A stretch of DNA of 64,000 nucleotides from JAAFHB01 sp963675995 (lineage in GTDB: Bacteria; Bacteroidota; Bacteroidia; Bacteroidales; Prolixibacteraceae). Location: positions 1,798,001 to 1,862,000 of the forward strand of contig CAXXIY010000001.1 in NCBI GenBank assembly GCA_963675995.2, read 5' to 3'. This document shows positions 19,190 to 28,182 of the stretch, in pieces (position 1 is the first letter of the stretch; each line of letters starts with the position of its first letter). Below the pieces are notes generated by a model, which was not told the DNA's origin, made no database searches, and saw only the letters and a list, made by a program, of their open reading frames with translations. A program made the translations under genes and the position numbers.

Positions 19190-21421
19190 ATGATCAAGAA
19201 GATTTTATGTTTTATTATTATCTGTTTTATATTCCTTCTCCCGGAGGTGAGGGGCGCTGACCTACCTGCAAAACGCGACAAAAAGATTAATCCTTTTGGA
19301 AAAAAAGATAATGTATCCTCCTTGGGAAGTGTCAATCATGATTATAAAATACATGCAAAAAAAATAGCCGGGACGATCAAGTTAGATGGGATCATTGATG
19401 AAGCCGATTGGCTAAAAGCCGAAGTGGCCAAAGATTTTTATATGGTGCTCCCTTATGATACCGGACATAGCGTTGCAAAGTCTGAGGTGAGGATGGTTTA
19501 CGATGATAAAGCTTTCTATTTGGCTGTCATTTTTCACGACACTTTGCCAGGGAGACGTCCTGTCGAATCTTTACGAAAAGATTTTGTTTTTTTCAATAAC
19601 GACAATTTCCTTGTTTTTATCGACACATTTAATGACCAGACAACGGGTTACACCTTCGGAGTAAATGCAGCCGGGGCGATATGGGATGGTACAATGGACA
19701 AGGGGCAGGGGGTCAATCTGATCTGGGATTGTAAATGGGAATCTAAAACCAAAAATTATCGGGATAAATGGATTACAGAAATGAGAATTCCATTTAAATC
19801 AATCAGATACAAGCAAGGGGTTGATCACTGGAATATTCAGTTTTCACGTCAGGATCTTAAATTAAACGAAAAATCGGCCTGGGCTCCTGTTCCCCGGCAA
19901 TTTCCAACCGCTTCGCTGGCTTATGCCGGCCAACTCAAATGGGAAACTCCACCTCCTAAAACAGGACTCAAACTTGCATTAATCCCCTATCTTTCGGGTG
20001 GTGCATCGCGCGATTTCTCAGTTTCCGGTAAAACCCAATATCACAAAGATTTTGGGTTTGATGCAAAAGTTGGATTATCCTCATCATTAAATCTCGATCT
20101 GACCTATAATCCCGATTTTTCCCAGGCTGAAGTTGATGATCAGGTGACCAATCTGCAGCGCTTCGAACTGTATTTTCCCGAGAAAAGACAATTCTTTCTG
20201 GAAAATAGTGGCCTCTTTAGCAATTTTGGAAGTACAAATATTAATCCGTTCTTTTCACGCCGCATCGGTCTTGATGCCCCTGTAAATGCCGGAGCGAGGT
20301 TAAGTGGCAAGATTGGCCAGGACTGGCGACTCGGAATAATGGATATGCAAACGGGTAAAGAAGGCGATTTTCTCACGAGAAACTTCTTTGTTACGACAAT
20401 TCAGAAGAAGATCTTCTCACGATCCAGCATTGGGATGATTTTTGTTAATAAACAGCAACTTAACATCCCATCTGCCTGGACAGGGAATGAATACAACCGC
20501 GTGGCTGGTGTGGAGTACAATCTCGCAGGAAGGGACAATTTTCTTACGGGAAAACTCTTTACACAGAAATCATTCTCCCCAAAAGCCAATTCTGCTGAAG
20601 AATTTTCACAGGGACTGAGTCTGGCTTATTCACGAAAAAATTACCTGCTCGAATTTTCACAACTCTATGTAGGTAAAGATTTTAATGCAGAAACCGGATA
20701 TGTGCCACGTTTCAACTTCCTCGAGTTTAATCCGAGGGTTACTTTGAGATTTTATCCTAAGGGAAATCTTTTAGACAACCATGGACTGATCACAGAGATC
20801 AACAATTTTTATAAACCTGACAACAGGGAATTGACAGACAGAACGGTGGGATTTGACTATTTTTTCCTTTTTAAGAGTCGGGCGCGGATCGACCTCAAAG
20901 GATATAACCACTACGTTCTGCTTCTGCAACAATTTGATCCGACAAATAAAGGTACCAACTTTTTGTCTAGCGGAACCGATTATAACTGGAACGATTATTC
21001 TGTACAATTCGTTTCAAATAACCGGAATAACCTTAAATACGATTTTTCAACCGGTTATGGCGGTTATTTCAACGGTAACCGTTGGTTTGCTCAGGGGTCA
21101 TTCAATTTCCGTTTTCAGCCATATGGATATATCTCCCTGGTGTATAGTTATAATAATCTATCGCTACCAGCGCCCTGGCAGCGAACAGGATTCTGGCTGG
21201 CCGGACCAAAACTCGATGTTACATTTACCGACAAGCTGTTTTTTACAACCTATGTTCAATATAATCAGCAATCTGATAATCTGAATATCAATGCAAGGTT
21301 TCAATGGCGTTATAAACCGGTCTCCGATTTCTTTCTGGTCTATACCGATAACTACTTTCCGGGAAGTATGAATGTAAAGAACCGGGCGGTTGTTCTTAAG
21401 CTTTCCTACTGGTTTAACTGA
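19190..21421 (+). CDS. CBM9-like/DUF5916 outer-membrane protein
   Basis: The protein has about 743 residues, starting at the ATG at 19190 that begins a normal signal peptide (MIKKILCFIIICFIFLLPEV). An upstream in-frame GTG at 19139 would put 17 unlikely residues before it. Residues about 45-235 form a CBM9-type domain (KLDGIIDEADWLKA, YDDKAFYLAVIFHD). The rest (about 250-743) is the DUF5916 region, rich in alternating aromatic strands (FFSRRIG, FDYFFLF, VVLKLSYWF at the end) and ending in an aromatic residue and Asn, as expected of an outer-membrane beta-barrel. Function in Bacteroidota is not established. It could serve in handling carbohydrate or protein at the surface. It lies downstream of the glycan locus but 137 bases away, so it may be separate. 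Confidence 0.75.
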   Translation: MIKKILCFIIICFIFLLPEVRGADLPAKRDKKINPFGKKDNVSSLGSVNHDYKIHAKKIAGTIKLDGIIDEADWLKAEVAKDFYMVLPYDTGHSVAKSEVRMVYDDKAFYLAVIFHDTLPGRRPVESLRKDFVFFNNDNFLVFIDTFNDQTTGYTFGVNAAGAIWDGTMDKGQGVNLIWDCKWESKTKNYRDKWITEMRIPFKSIRYKQGVDHWNIQFSRQDLKLNEKSAWAPVPRQFPTASLAYAGQLKWETPPPKTGLKLALIPYLSGGASRDFSVSGKTQYHKDFGFDAKVGLSSSLNLDLTYNPDFSQAEVDDQVTNLQRFELYFPEKRQFFLENSGLFSNFGSTNINPFFSRRIGLDAPVNAGARLSGKIGQDWRLGIMDMQTGKEGDFLTRNFFVTTIQKKIFSRSSIGMIFVNKQQLNIPSAWTGNEYNRVAGVEYNLAGRDNFLTGKLFTQKSFSPKANSAEEFSQGLSLAYSRKNYLLEFSQLYVGKDFNAETGYVPRFNFLEFNPRVTLRFYPKGNLLDNHGLITEINNFYKPDNRELTDRTVGFDYFFLFKSRARIDLKGYNHYVLLLQQFDPTNKGTNFLSSGTDYNWNDYSVQFVSNNRNNLKYDFSTGYGGYFNGNRWFAQGSFNFRFQPYGYISLVYSYNNLSLPAPWQRTGFWLAGPKLDVTFTDKLFFTTYVQYNQQSDNLNINARFQWRYKPVSDFFLVYTDNYFPGSMNVKNRAVVLKLSYWFN

Positions 21422-21524
21422 GCATTTTATTTTAAAAGTTATTAATAATCATTGTCACTGCCATATTGATCGTGGAACAGTCGACATTTTCTGTTAATTT
21501 TGGCGACAATATAATTTATTGGAT

Positions 21525-21956
21525 ATGGATGTCAGCGATATTGATAAACAATTGAAGTTGGATGAACGTTATCTGAGAATGGCCCTGATATGGGCCGAGA
21601 ATTCGTATTGTATCCGGCGTCAGGTTGGTGCTCTGCTGGTGAAGAATAAAATGATCATTTCTGACGGGTACAATGGTACTCCTTCAGGATTCGAAAATGT
21701 TTGTGAAGACGAAAATAGCAAGACAAAACCTTATGTTCTTCATGCAGAGGCGAATGCAATAACAAAAGTCGCAAAATCGAATAATAGTAGTGAAGGGGCA
21801 ACCTTGTATGTTACCTCATCACCCTGTCTTGAATGTTCAAAACTGATTATTCAGGCTGGAATCAGGCGAGTGGTTTTTTCAGAAGCTTACCATATGAACG
21901 ACGGATTGGAATTGCTCGAACGGGCAAAGGTCGAAGTAGTAAAGGTAGAACTTTAA
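21525..21956 (+). CDS. dCMP deaminase family protein
   Basis: The protein is a small zinc-dependent cytidine/deoxycytidylate deaminase of the ComEB type, about 143 residues from the ATG at 21525. A TTG six bases earlier is a less likely start. The zinc site is complete: HAEAN (His about 73, Glu about 75) and PCLEC (two Cys about 101 and 104). GYNGTPSGFENVCED is the substrate-loop signature of dCMP deaminases. It would convert dCMP to dUMP for dTMP synthesis in the cytoplasm. A TAATTTTG box at 21495-21502 matches the -7 element of Bacteroidota promoters, although no well-placed -33 TTTG is seen. Confidence 0.9.
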   Translation: MDVSDIDKQLKLDERYLRMALIWAENSYCIRRQVGALLVKNKMIISDGYNGTPSGFENVCEDENSKTKPYVLHAEANAITKVAKSNNSSEGATLYVTSSPCLECSKLIIQAGIRRVVFSEAYHMNDGLELLERAKVEVVKVEL

Positions 21957-22024
21957 AATTGAATTGTTATAAAGCGGATAATGAGTTAGATGGGTATGTA
22001 TTTTAATGATTTTATAATTTGATG

Positions 22025-23653
22025 ATGGATAATAGATCTCGAAAAATAGTGATTTGGTTGCCGGTTTTATTGGTTGTGGCCATTGCCGCCGGCGTATTTC
22101 TGGGTGTCAGGTTGCAAAATATCAAGCAACTAAATAACAGAACATTGTTTGTTAATAGCGCCAATAAGGTGAGCATGATCATGAACCTTATTGAAAGAAA
22201 TTATGTGGATACAGTGAATCCCAAGAAGTTGGTGGAAGCGGCAATACCAGAGATTCTAAAACAACTGGACCCTCATACGGTGTATATTCCGGCGAAGGAT
22301 ATGCAGGAGGTAAGCGAAGAGATGTCAGGAAATTTTAGTGGTATCGGCGTGCAGTTTTCAATTCAGAATGATACGATAATGGTAATTGATGTTATCTCAG
22401 GGGGCCCCTCGCAAAAACTGGGAATCAGAGCAGGTGACAGAATTGTTAGGGTGAATGATTCGATAATGGCCGGGGTTAAAGTGACCAACGAAAAGGTGTT
22501 GAAGAAGCTCCGGGGTGAGAAAGGAACGAAAGTAAAAGTGAGTATTGCCAGAAAAGGCTTTGGTGAACTGATTGCATTTGATATTACCCGCGGAGAAATT
22601 CCATTGAACAGTGTGGATGTAACCTATATGATTAACAGTAATACCGGTTACATTAAAGTTGGGCGTTTTGCGGAGAAGACTTATGAAGAGTTTATGAATG
22701 GGATTGCTAAGCTTGATAAATCTGGCGCCGAACAACTTATCATCGATTTGCGAGGAAATCCTGGAGGTTATCTTGCCGCAGTGATCAAAATGGTGAGCGA
22801 ATTCCTCAATGTCGGAGAATTGGTGGTGTATACCGAAGGTCGGACCCAACCCAAAAGAACCTTTAATGCTGATATTAAGGGAACCTATTTCGGAAAAAAA
22901 CTGGTGGTTCTGGTAGATGAATATTCGGCGTCGGCAAGTGAGATTTTTGCAGGTGCAATTCAGGATAACGATCGGGGTACAATTATCGGTCGCCGCACTT
23001 TTGGCAAAGGTTTGGTGCAGGAGCAGGTCCCATTCTTTGACGGTTCAGCTATGCGTCTTACTGTGGCAAGATATTACACCCCTGCCGGACGGTGTATCCA
23101 GAAGTCCTATAAAAATGGATTGGATGATTATTACGGCGATCTGAAACGACGTTATGCCCATGGCGAACTGGAACAGAAAGATAGTATTCACTTCACCGAT
23201 ACCCAAAAATTCTATACCAGAAATAAGCGTGTTGTTTATGGTGGCGGTGGTATTATGCCTGATATTTTTGTAGCTGCCGATACCTCAGGTATGTCGCCCT
23301 ATTATTCAAAGGTTGTCATGAAAGGGCTTGTATATCAATATGCATTTGACTTTTCGGATAAAAACCGTGCCGAACTGGGTCAGCTTAAAACAGGCAAGGA
23401 GTTTGAAGAGTATTTATTAAAAAAGAATATACTTTCTCTGTTTACCGAATATTCAAATAAACAAGGAATTATTGTCAATGCCAAAGACCTGGCCATATCC
23501 GGTAAAATCATTGAAACCCAATTAATGGCCTACATTGCCCGTAATATAATCGGCGAAGTTGGGTTTTATTCGGTGATCGCAAAGATTGATGCAACGCTTC
23601 TGGAAGCGATCAAAGCCTTGGATACCAATAATAAGCTTGTAAAATCGAATTGA
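22025..23653 (+). CDS. S41 family C-terminal processing peptidase
   Basis: The protein has about 542 residues, taken from the second of two adjacent ATGs (22022 and 22025), with a TTG further upstream ignored. It has an N-terminal membrane anchor (VIWLPVLLVVAIAAGVFLGV), a PDZ domain (about 105-195, GNFSGIGVQF and GIRAGDRIVRVND), then the protease domain with IIDLRGNPGG, DEYSASASEIFAGAIQDNDRG and TFGKGLVQEQ. By alignment to E. coli Prc, the nucleophile is the central Ser of SASASE (about 303) and the general base the Lys of FGKG (about 328), 25 residues apart. It would act in the periplasm, trimming or degrading envelope proteins. A perfect hairpin follows the stop. Confidence 0.92.
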   Translation: MDNRSRKIVIWLPVLLVVAIAAGVFLGVRLQNIKQLNNRTLFVNSANKVSMIMNLIERNYVDTVNPKKLVEAAIPEILKQLDPHTVYIPAKDMQEVSEEMSGNFSGIGVQFSIQNDTIMVIDVISGGPSQKLGIRAGDRIVRVNDSIMAGVKVTNEKVLKKLRGEKGTKVKVSIARKGFGELIAFDITRGEIPLNSVDVTYMINSNTGYIKVGRFAEKTYEEFMNGIAKLDKSGAEQLIIDLRGNPGGYLAAVIKMVSEFLNVGELVVYTEGRTQPKRTFNADIKGTYFGKKLVVLVDEYSASASEIFAGAIQDNDRGTIIGRRTFGKGLVQEQVPFFDGSAMRLTVARYYTPAGRCIQKSYKNGLDDYYGDLKRRYAHGELEQKDSIHFTDTQKFYTRNKRVVYGGGGIMPDIFVAADTSGMSPYYSKVVMKGLVYQYAFDFSDKNRAELGQLKTGKEFEEYLLKKNILSLFTEYSNKQGIIVNAKDLAISGKIIETQLMAYIARNIIGEVGFYSVIAKIDATLLEAIKALDTNNKLVKSN

Positions 23654-23700
23654 TTTTAGTTTAGGGAGACAATTATTTGTATCATTATTTTTTATTTGTG

Positions 23701-23737
23701 AAGGTCTGGCGTGTTCAATCTGAATGTGCCAGACCTT
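23701..23737. terminator. 10-bp perfect hairpin after the S41 peptidase gene
   Basis: AAGGTCTGGC at 23701-23710 pairs perfectly with GCCAGACCTT at 23728-23737. The 17-base loop can extend the stem (GTTCA/TGAAT). The run of T that follows is short, so it is a weak intrinsic terminator by sequence, but its position 47 bases after the stop and ahead of a new promoter element fits that role. Confidence 0.6.
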
Positions 23738-23775
23738 TGCTGGTTTCAAACTATCTGATAATCCGATTATTTTTA

Positions 23776-23783
23776 TACCTTTG
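23776..23783 (+). promoter_or_regulatory. Bacteroidota -7 promoter element for the cold-shock gene
   Basis: TACCTTTG matches TAnnTTTG exactly, 40 bases before the ATG of the cold-shock protein. No TTTG is seen at the expected -33 distance, so the assignment rests on the -7 box and position. Confidence 0.4.
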
Positions 23784-23823
23784 TCCACGGTAATGGAATA
23801 AATTACCTTAAATCAACTATTAA

Positions 23824-24270
23824 ATGACTAAATCACAAGACACATTTAACAAAAAAGAAAAAGAGAAAAAGCGTTTAAAAAAGCGGCTGGAGAAAAGTCA
23901 GAAGAAAGAGGAGCGGAAAGGCAATTCACAAGGGGGAGATCTTGAGAATATGTTGGCTTATGTTGATGAAAATGGGAATCTTACCGATACGCCTCCGGAT
24001 CCTTCCAAAAAACGGAAAGTAAATGCCAATAGCATTGAGATCAGTGTTCCCAGAAGGGAAGAGGAAGATGAAATCACTGTAAGAACTGGGAGAATTGAGT
24101 TTTTCAATGATTCAAAAGGGTATGGATTCATCAAGGAACTCGAAACACAGGAGAAATTTTTCGTTCATGTCAACGGTTTGTTGCAGGAGGTCAAAGAGGG
24201 TGATGTCGTTACTTTTGAGCTTGAAAGAGGATTAAAAGGGATGAATGCGATCCAGGTAAAAAAGGTATAA
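23824..24270 (+). CDS. Cold-shock-domain protein with charged N-terminal extension
   Basis: The 148-residue protein has a cold-shock domain confined to the C-terminal 63 residues or so: TGRIEFFNDSKGYGFIKE is the RNP1-type strand and EKFFVHVNGL the RNP2-type strand. The first 80 residues are highly charged and probably disordered, with a Lys/Glu-rich coiled-coil-like start (KKEKEKKRLKKRLEKSQKK). It should bind single-stranded RNA or DNA. Such long-form cold-shock proteins occur in Bacteroidota next to other housekeeping genes, but the role of the charged arm is unknown. The gene ends 13 bases from the convergent GNAT-like gene. Confidence 0.85.
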   Translation: MTKSQDTFNKKEKEKKRLKKRLEKSQKKEERKGNSQGGDLENMLAYVDENGNLTDTPPDPSKKRKVNANSIEISVPRREEEDEITVRTGRIEFFNDSKGYGFIKELETQEKFFVHVNGLLQEVKEGDVVTFELERGLKGMNAIQVKKV

Positions 24271-24283
24271 TTCCCTCAATTCA

Positions 24284-25492
24284 TTACAATCTTTTTCCAA
24301 ATATCCGGAATCGTTTATAAACGTGACCACCAACTTTTTCCATTTCAGCACGAACTTTCGTGTTGTTTTCCAGTTCAAGGTGTGAATCCATCGTCGTTTT
24401 ACCAAGTTTATACGCCGATTCAAACATCTTTCTACCCATCATAACGTCAAGACCTTTGCCGCGATAAGCAGGATCAATCCCACCAAGCAGCAGATTGATT
24501 TGTTTTGATCGTCTTGCCGCAGCCAAAATCTTGAAAATACCGAATGGGAATAATTTGCCCTTGGCATTGCGGATACCATCGCCGATATGAGACATCGCGA
24601 TCACAAATGCAACCACTTCCTGTTTCTCATTTACAATTAGTTTTATAAATCGGGGGTTAATCAGAAACAGGTAACGATTGGCAAAATCGTCCATCTCTTT
24701 TTCCGAAAAGGGGGTAAACCCAATGATATCGCTGAATGTGAGATTAAGCAGATGTAAAATAGGGTAAATATAAGGTTTAACCTTTGTTCTGGAAGTAAAT
24801 TCAAGAACTTGTAGTCCTGGGTTATTTCGGATCGCCCGCTCCTCAATCCTCCGATAAAACTCCGGAACAGGATGTGGAATCTCGATCTTATAGGCTACCA
24901 GATCAATTTCTCTGGTAAATCCATTCTTTTCGAGCAACTCCACTTGATAAGGGAAATTGCAGTTGGACGCGATAACAACAGGTTCGTCAAAACCTTCAAT
25001 AAGAAAACCCTGAGGATCCTTGTCTGAGAATGCAAGTGGGCCTACCAACCGTTCCATCCCTCTTGAATGACCCCAGTTTTCGACCGCCTGTAGCAGTGCA
25101 GTGGCAACTTCCTCATCATTCCATGTTTCAAAAAAGGCGAACCGGGCATTCTTTTCATGATGCTGTTCGTTGTATTTCAGGTGAATAACTCCCATTATCC
25201 GGCCAACTACCTTACTATTACGGTAGGCTAGCAGCAGTATAGTCTCGCACGATTGAAACGACTTGTTTTTCTTTGGATTAAAAAATTCCCATTCATCCAT
25301 GTAAATCGGGGGAACCCAGTTTGCGTGATCCTTGTGGATTTCTGCAGGCAAATGAATAAACTTACTCAGCTCACCTTTTGATGCGACCTCTTTTATGATT
25401 ACATCGTTTTTATTTAACAATGACGCGTCTGAAATTTTTACTTTTAAATCTTCTTCCACCTGATTTTTTTGGGAGCTACCGACTTTATCCAT
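24284..25492 (-). CDS. Two-domain GNAT-like acetyltransferase
   Basis: The protein has about 402 residues from the ATG at 25492; an in-frame TTG at 25555 would add 21 residues with no visible support. Residues about 30-190 and 260-400 each look like GNAT halves: LLLAYRNSKVVGRIMGVIH in the first, FVIAMSHIGDG and LLLGGIDPAYRGKGLDVMMG in the second. The latter carries the R-G-K-G acetyl-CoA pyrophosphate loop. The first half also contains GPLAFSDKDPQGFLIEGFD, a motif shared by a widespread, uncharacterised Bacteroidota family. Substrate unknown. It is divergent from the ECF/THEP1-like gene, about 100 bases away. Confidence 0.7.
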   Translation of the reverse strand: MDKVGSSQKNQVEEDLKVKISDASLLNKNDVIIKEVASKGELSKFIHLPAEIHKDHANWVPPIYMDEWEFFNPKKNKSFQSCETILLLAYRNSKVVGRIMGVIHLKYNEQHHEKNARFAFFETWNDEEVATALLQAVENWGHSRGMERLVGPLAFSDKDPQGFLIEGFDEPVVIASNCNFPYQVELLEKNGFTREIDLVAYKIEIPHPVPEFYRRIEERAIRNNPGLQVLEFTSRTKVKPYIYPILHLLNLTFSDIIGFTPFSEKEMDDFANRYLFLINPRFIKLIVNEKQEVVAFVIAMSHIGDGIRNAKGKLFPFGIFKILAAARRSKQINLLLGGIDPAYRGKGLDVMMGRKMFESAYKLGKTTMDSHLELENNTKVRAEMEKVGGHVYKRFRIFGKRL

Positions 25493-25594
25493 TGATATTT
25501 CTAAAATTTGTTGCCAGTTTGGTATTGTGTTGCAAGATATTTTTTTTTTAGGCAACTTGCAAATTATCCCTAATATTACTGCAAATTATTCTTT

Positions 25595-27310
25595 ATGATA
25601 AAACCCAATGAAATAAACGAAAAGTGGATTAAAGCATCGATCATCGGAACCATCTGGGCTGCTTCGGAAATTGTGCTTGGAAGCTTTCTGCACAACCTGA
25701 GCATTCCATTTAGCGGAAATATATTAGCAGCTATTGGGATCATTATTTTGATCTCTGTTAGTTATATATGGAATGAGAAGGGTCTTTTCTGGCGGGCTGG
25801 TGTAATATGCGCAGTGATGAAAACCTTGTCTCCAAGTGCTGTAATCTTCGGACCAATGATCGCAATTTTTAGTGAGTCGCTTTTACTCGAACTGACTACC
25901 CGAATTTTTGGCAAAACCATTCTGGGGTTTGTTACAGGCGCTATGCTTGCCATCTCATGGAACTTGTTTCAAAAGATCCTTAACTTTATCCTTTTTTACG
26001 GATTTAATATCGTCGAATTGTATGCAGACCTGATCAAGCTGGCACAAAAGCAATTAAATATTCAGACAGATATTCTGTGGATGCCCATCGTTATTTTATT
26101 GGTGATCTATTCTGTTATAGGGTTTCTTACTGCAATAGTAGGGATTAGAGTTGGACGAAAGATGTTGGAAACCCCCCGCTTGTACCATTCATTCACTGAA
26201 TTCAATATAGCTGAAACACCCCCAACTGAAAAAAAAACAGATTTCAATTATTCAATCCTTTGGCTTTTTGCCGATGTGGCTTTTATTATTCTTTCACTGT
26301 TCCTGTTGAATTTCTACTCCTGGATTTTCTGGAGTTTTCCGATCATTATAATTGTCACCATCTGGTCAATACGTTATAAACGGGCATTGAGACAGTTATC
26401 TAAGCCTAAATTTTGGACCTTTTTCGTAATCATTACCATGATCACCACCTTAATTTTTACAAGATTTCAATCTGAGGGAGATGGTTGGGAGCAAGGACTT
26501 ATGATTGGCTTGCAAATGAATTTCCGGGCGGTAATAATCATCCTTGGGTTTTCGGTATTAGGAACCGAGTTGTACAATCCGGTTATCAGAAATTTTTTTC
26601 TCAATACGTACTTTAAGCAATTACCGCTAGCCCTGGAGCTATCGTTCGAGAGTTTACCTTCGATGATTGCCAATATGCCTGATTTTAAATCTATTGTTAA
26701 AAATCCGGTAACTGTTATAGGCCAGATTACTTCGCAGGCTGAATTCCGGCTGGTTGAGATAAAGAAGAAGATACCTCCTAAAGTGATCATCCTGACGGGT
26801 GAGAAAGGTGCAGGTAAAACAACACTTCTGAGGAGAGTAATTGAAAATATTAAGGCGCAGAACGTTTCTGTCGGAGGTATCCTATCGCCAAGAGTTATTG
26901 AAAATAATGTCACAATTGGTTACGATGTGGTGGATATCAGGAGTAATAACCGGGAGCCCTTTTTACGGATATCGGATAATCAAAATTTAGAAACGATTGG
27001 AAGATACCGCATCCTGCCGGAAGGGCTCGAAATGGGGTCTGAAGTATTGTTGTCAGAGAATAATCTTTTAAATAAGGTTGTTGTGATCGATGAAGTTGGA
27101 GCTTTGGAACTTCATAGTCATGGTTGGGCAGGCAACCTTAACGAATTGATGAGGGTTTCAAATTGCCGATTGTTGTTAACTGTACGCGATGGTTTTATTG
27201 ATCAGGTCCTGCAAAAATGGAACATCAACAGGGAGGACGTTTATAATATTTCTGAATTTGACCATCCTACCATATGCAAAATGATACTTGAAAAAATTTC
27301 ACAGGGATAG
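25595..27310 (+). CDS. Multi-spanning membrane protein fused to a THEP1-like NTPase (ECF-transporter-like)
   Basis: The 571-residue protein has three parts. Residues about 10-190 form five or six transmembrane helices in a compact bundle that resembles an ECF-type substrate-binding (S) component. Residues about 218-345 carry four to five more helices, ending in a segment (GLQMNFRAVIIILGFSVLGT) like the CbiQ/EcfT family. Residues about 395-571 are a P-loop NTPase of the THEP1 type, with Walker A GEKGAGKTT (402-410) and Walker B VVVIDEVGALEL (about 496-507). A single chain thus combines putative substrate, coupling and nucleotide-hydrolysis parts. The NTPase call is strong. The S/T reading is from hydrophobicity and local similarity; the EcfT coupling motif (Ala-Arg-Gly type) is not obvious. 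Substrate unknown. Confidence 0.7.
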   Translation: MIKPNEINEKWIKASIIGTIWAASEIVLGSFLHNLSIPFSGNILAAIGIIILISVSYIWNEKGLFWRAGVICAVMKTLSPSAVIFGPMIAIFSESLLLELTTRIFGKTILGFVTGAMLAISWNLFQKILNFILFYGFNIVELYADLIKLAQKQLNIQTDILWMPIVILLVIYSVIGFLTAIVGIRVGRKMLETPRLYHSFTEFNIAETPPTEKKTDFNYSILWLFADVAFIILSLFLLNFYSWIFWSFPIIIIVTIWSIRYKRALRQLSKPKFWTFFVIITMITTLIFTRFQSEGDGWEQGLMIGLQMNFRAVIIILGFSVLGTELYNPVIRNFFLNTYFKQLPLALELSFESLPSMIANMPDFKSIVKNPVTVIGQITSQAEFRLVEIKKKIPPKVIILTGEKGAGKTTLLRRVIENIKAQNVSVGGILSPRVIENNVTIGYDVVDIRSNNREPFLRISDNQNLETIGRYRILPEGLEMGSEVLLSENNLLNKVVVIDEVGALELHSHGWAGNLNELMRVSNCRLLLTVRDGFIDQVLQKWNINREDVYNISEFDHPTICKMILEKISQG

Positions 27311-27330
27311 AAAGTCAGACAGTTTTTGTT

Positions 27331-27360
27331 TTAGATTATTCTTAATTAGATTAAATCTAA
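27331..27360. promoter_or_regulatory. TTAGATT-A-AATCTAA palindrome upstream of superoxide dismutase
   Basis: A perfect 7-1-7 inverted repeat lies at 27346-27360, with a further TTAGATT half-site 15 bases upstream (27331-27337). The arrangement sits 53 bases before the sod start. Form and half-site resemble operators of Fur- or DtxR-family metal regulators, which commonly control superoxide dismutases. The regulator is not identified. Confidence 0.45.
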
Positions 27361-27412
27361 ACAAAATTTATAATTATTCGTTATGTAGGTATAAACAATT
27401 AAATTATGAGTT

Positions 27413-28012
27413 ATGAGTTTTACATTACCTACACTTCAATACGATTATAAAGCGCTCGAACCATATATCGATGCGCAGACCATGGAAATTCACCATACAA
27501 AGCATCATGCTGCTTACACGAATAATCTGAATGGTGCCCTGGAAAACAGCGATCTTAAAGGAAGGAGTATCGAAGAGCTGATTACCAATGTATCAAAGCT
27601 GGCCCCTGTCATCCGGAATAACGGAGGTGGTTTTTACAATCACAACCTCTTTTGGGAAGTGATGACTCCCGGAGGGTCAAACGGACCTCAAGGAAAATTA
27701 TTAGAGACGTTGAATGGTTCGTTTGGTTCATTCGATGCTTTCAAAGAGGCTTTTACCAAAGCTGCTGTGACCCGTTTTGGCAGCGGCTGGGCATGGCTTG
27801 TGCAGAAAGGGGATACACTTGTAGTAAGTTCCACCCCTAACCAGGATAATCCTTTAATGGATGTAGCAGAAATACAGGGCTTTCCTGTTTTGGGGATCGA
27901 TGTCTGGGAACATGCTTATTACCTGAAATATCAGAACAGGCGTCCCGAGTACATTGAAGCATTTTTCAAGGTGATCAACTGGGACGAAGTAGCCAAACGT
28001 TTTAAAGCGTAG
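27413..28012 (+). CDS. Mn-type or cambialistic superoxide dismutase
   Basis: The 199-residue enzyme dismutates superoxide and is cytoplasmic (no signal). All metal ligands are visible: His27 (MEIHHTKHH), His77 (FYNHNLFW), Asp163 and His167 (DVWEHAYY). The residue at the Fe-type Gln69 position is Gly73, and a Gln is present in TPNQDNPLM (Gln144). That is the arrangement of Mn enzymes and of the cambialistic enzymes of Bacteroidota. The ATG at 27413 directly precedes the conserved FTLPTLQYDYKALEPYID. A palindrome that could bind a metal-responsive regulator lies upstream. The 279-base spacer downstream contains two repeat elements. Confidence 0.95.
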   Translation: MSFTLPTLQYDYKALEPYIDAQTMEIHHTKHHAAYTNNLNGALENSDLKGRSIEELITNVSKLAPVIRNNGGGFYNHNLFWEVMTPGGSNGPQGKLLETLNGSFGSFDAFKEAFTKAAVTRFGSGWAWLVQKGDTLVVSSTPNQDNPLMDVAEIQGFPVLGIDVWEHAYYLKYQNRRPEYIEAFFKVINWDEVAKRFKA

Positions 28013-28055
28013 TGGATATTTTTTTAATCATCCTGAGATAAACGTTACCTCTTCC

Positions 28056-28140
28056 TGCCACAATGGCTCTAAGACACTAAGATTCACTAATTGTAGATAT
28101 TAAGTATTTGTGAATCGCGGTGTCTTTGTGCCTTGTGGCA
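28056..28140. repeat. REP-like long imperfect hairpin
   Basis: Left arm 28056-28087 (starts TGCCACAATGGCTCTAAGAC) and right arm 28110-28140 (ends CTTTGTGCCTTGTGGCA) form an imperfect inverted repeat of about 31 bp around a 22-base loop. The mismatches are scattered. It lies between the convergent sod and yqeY genes. A half copy related to the left arm is present at 7418-7447, so this is probably a dispersed element. Confidence 0.6.
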
Positions 28141-28182
28141 TTCTTTAAATTGGGGGCAGCAGGTTTTGTTTTAGAATATGAT

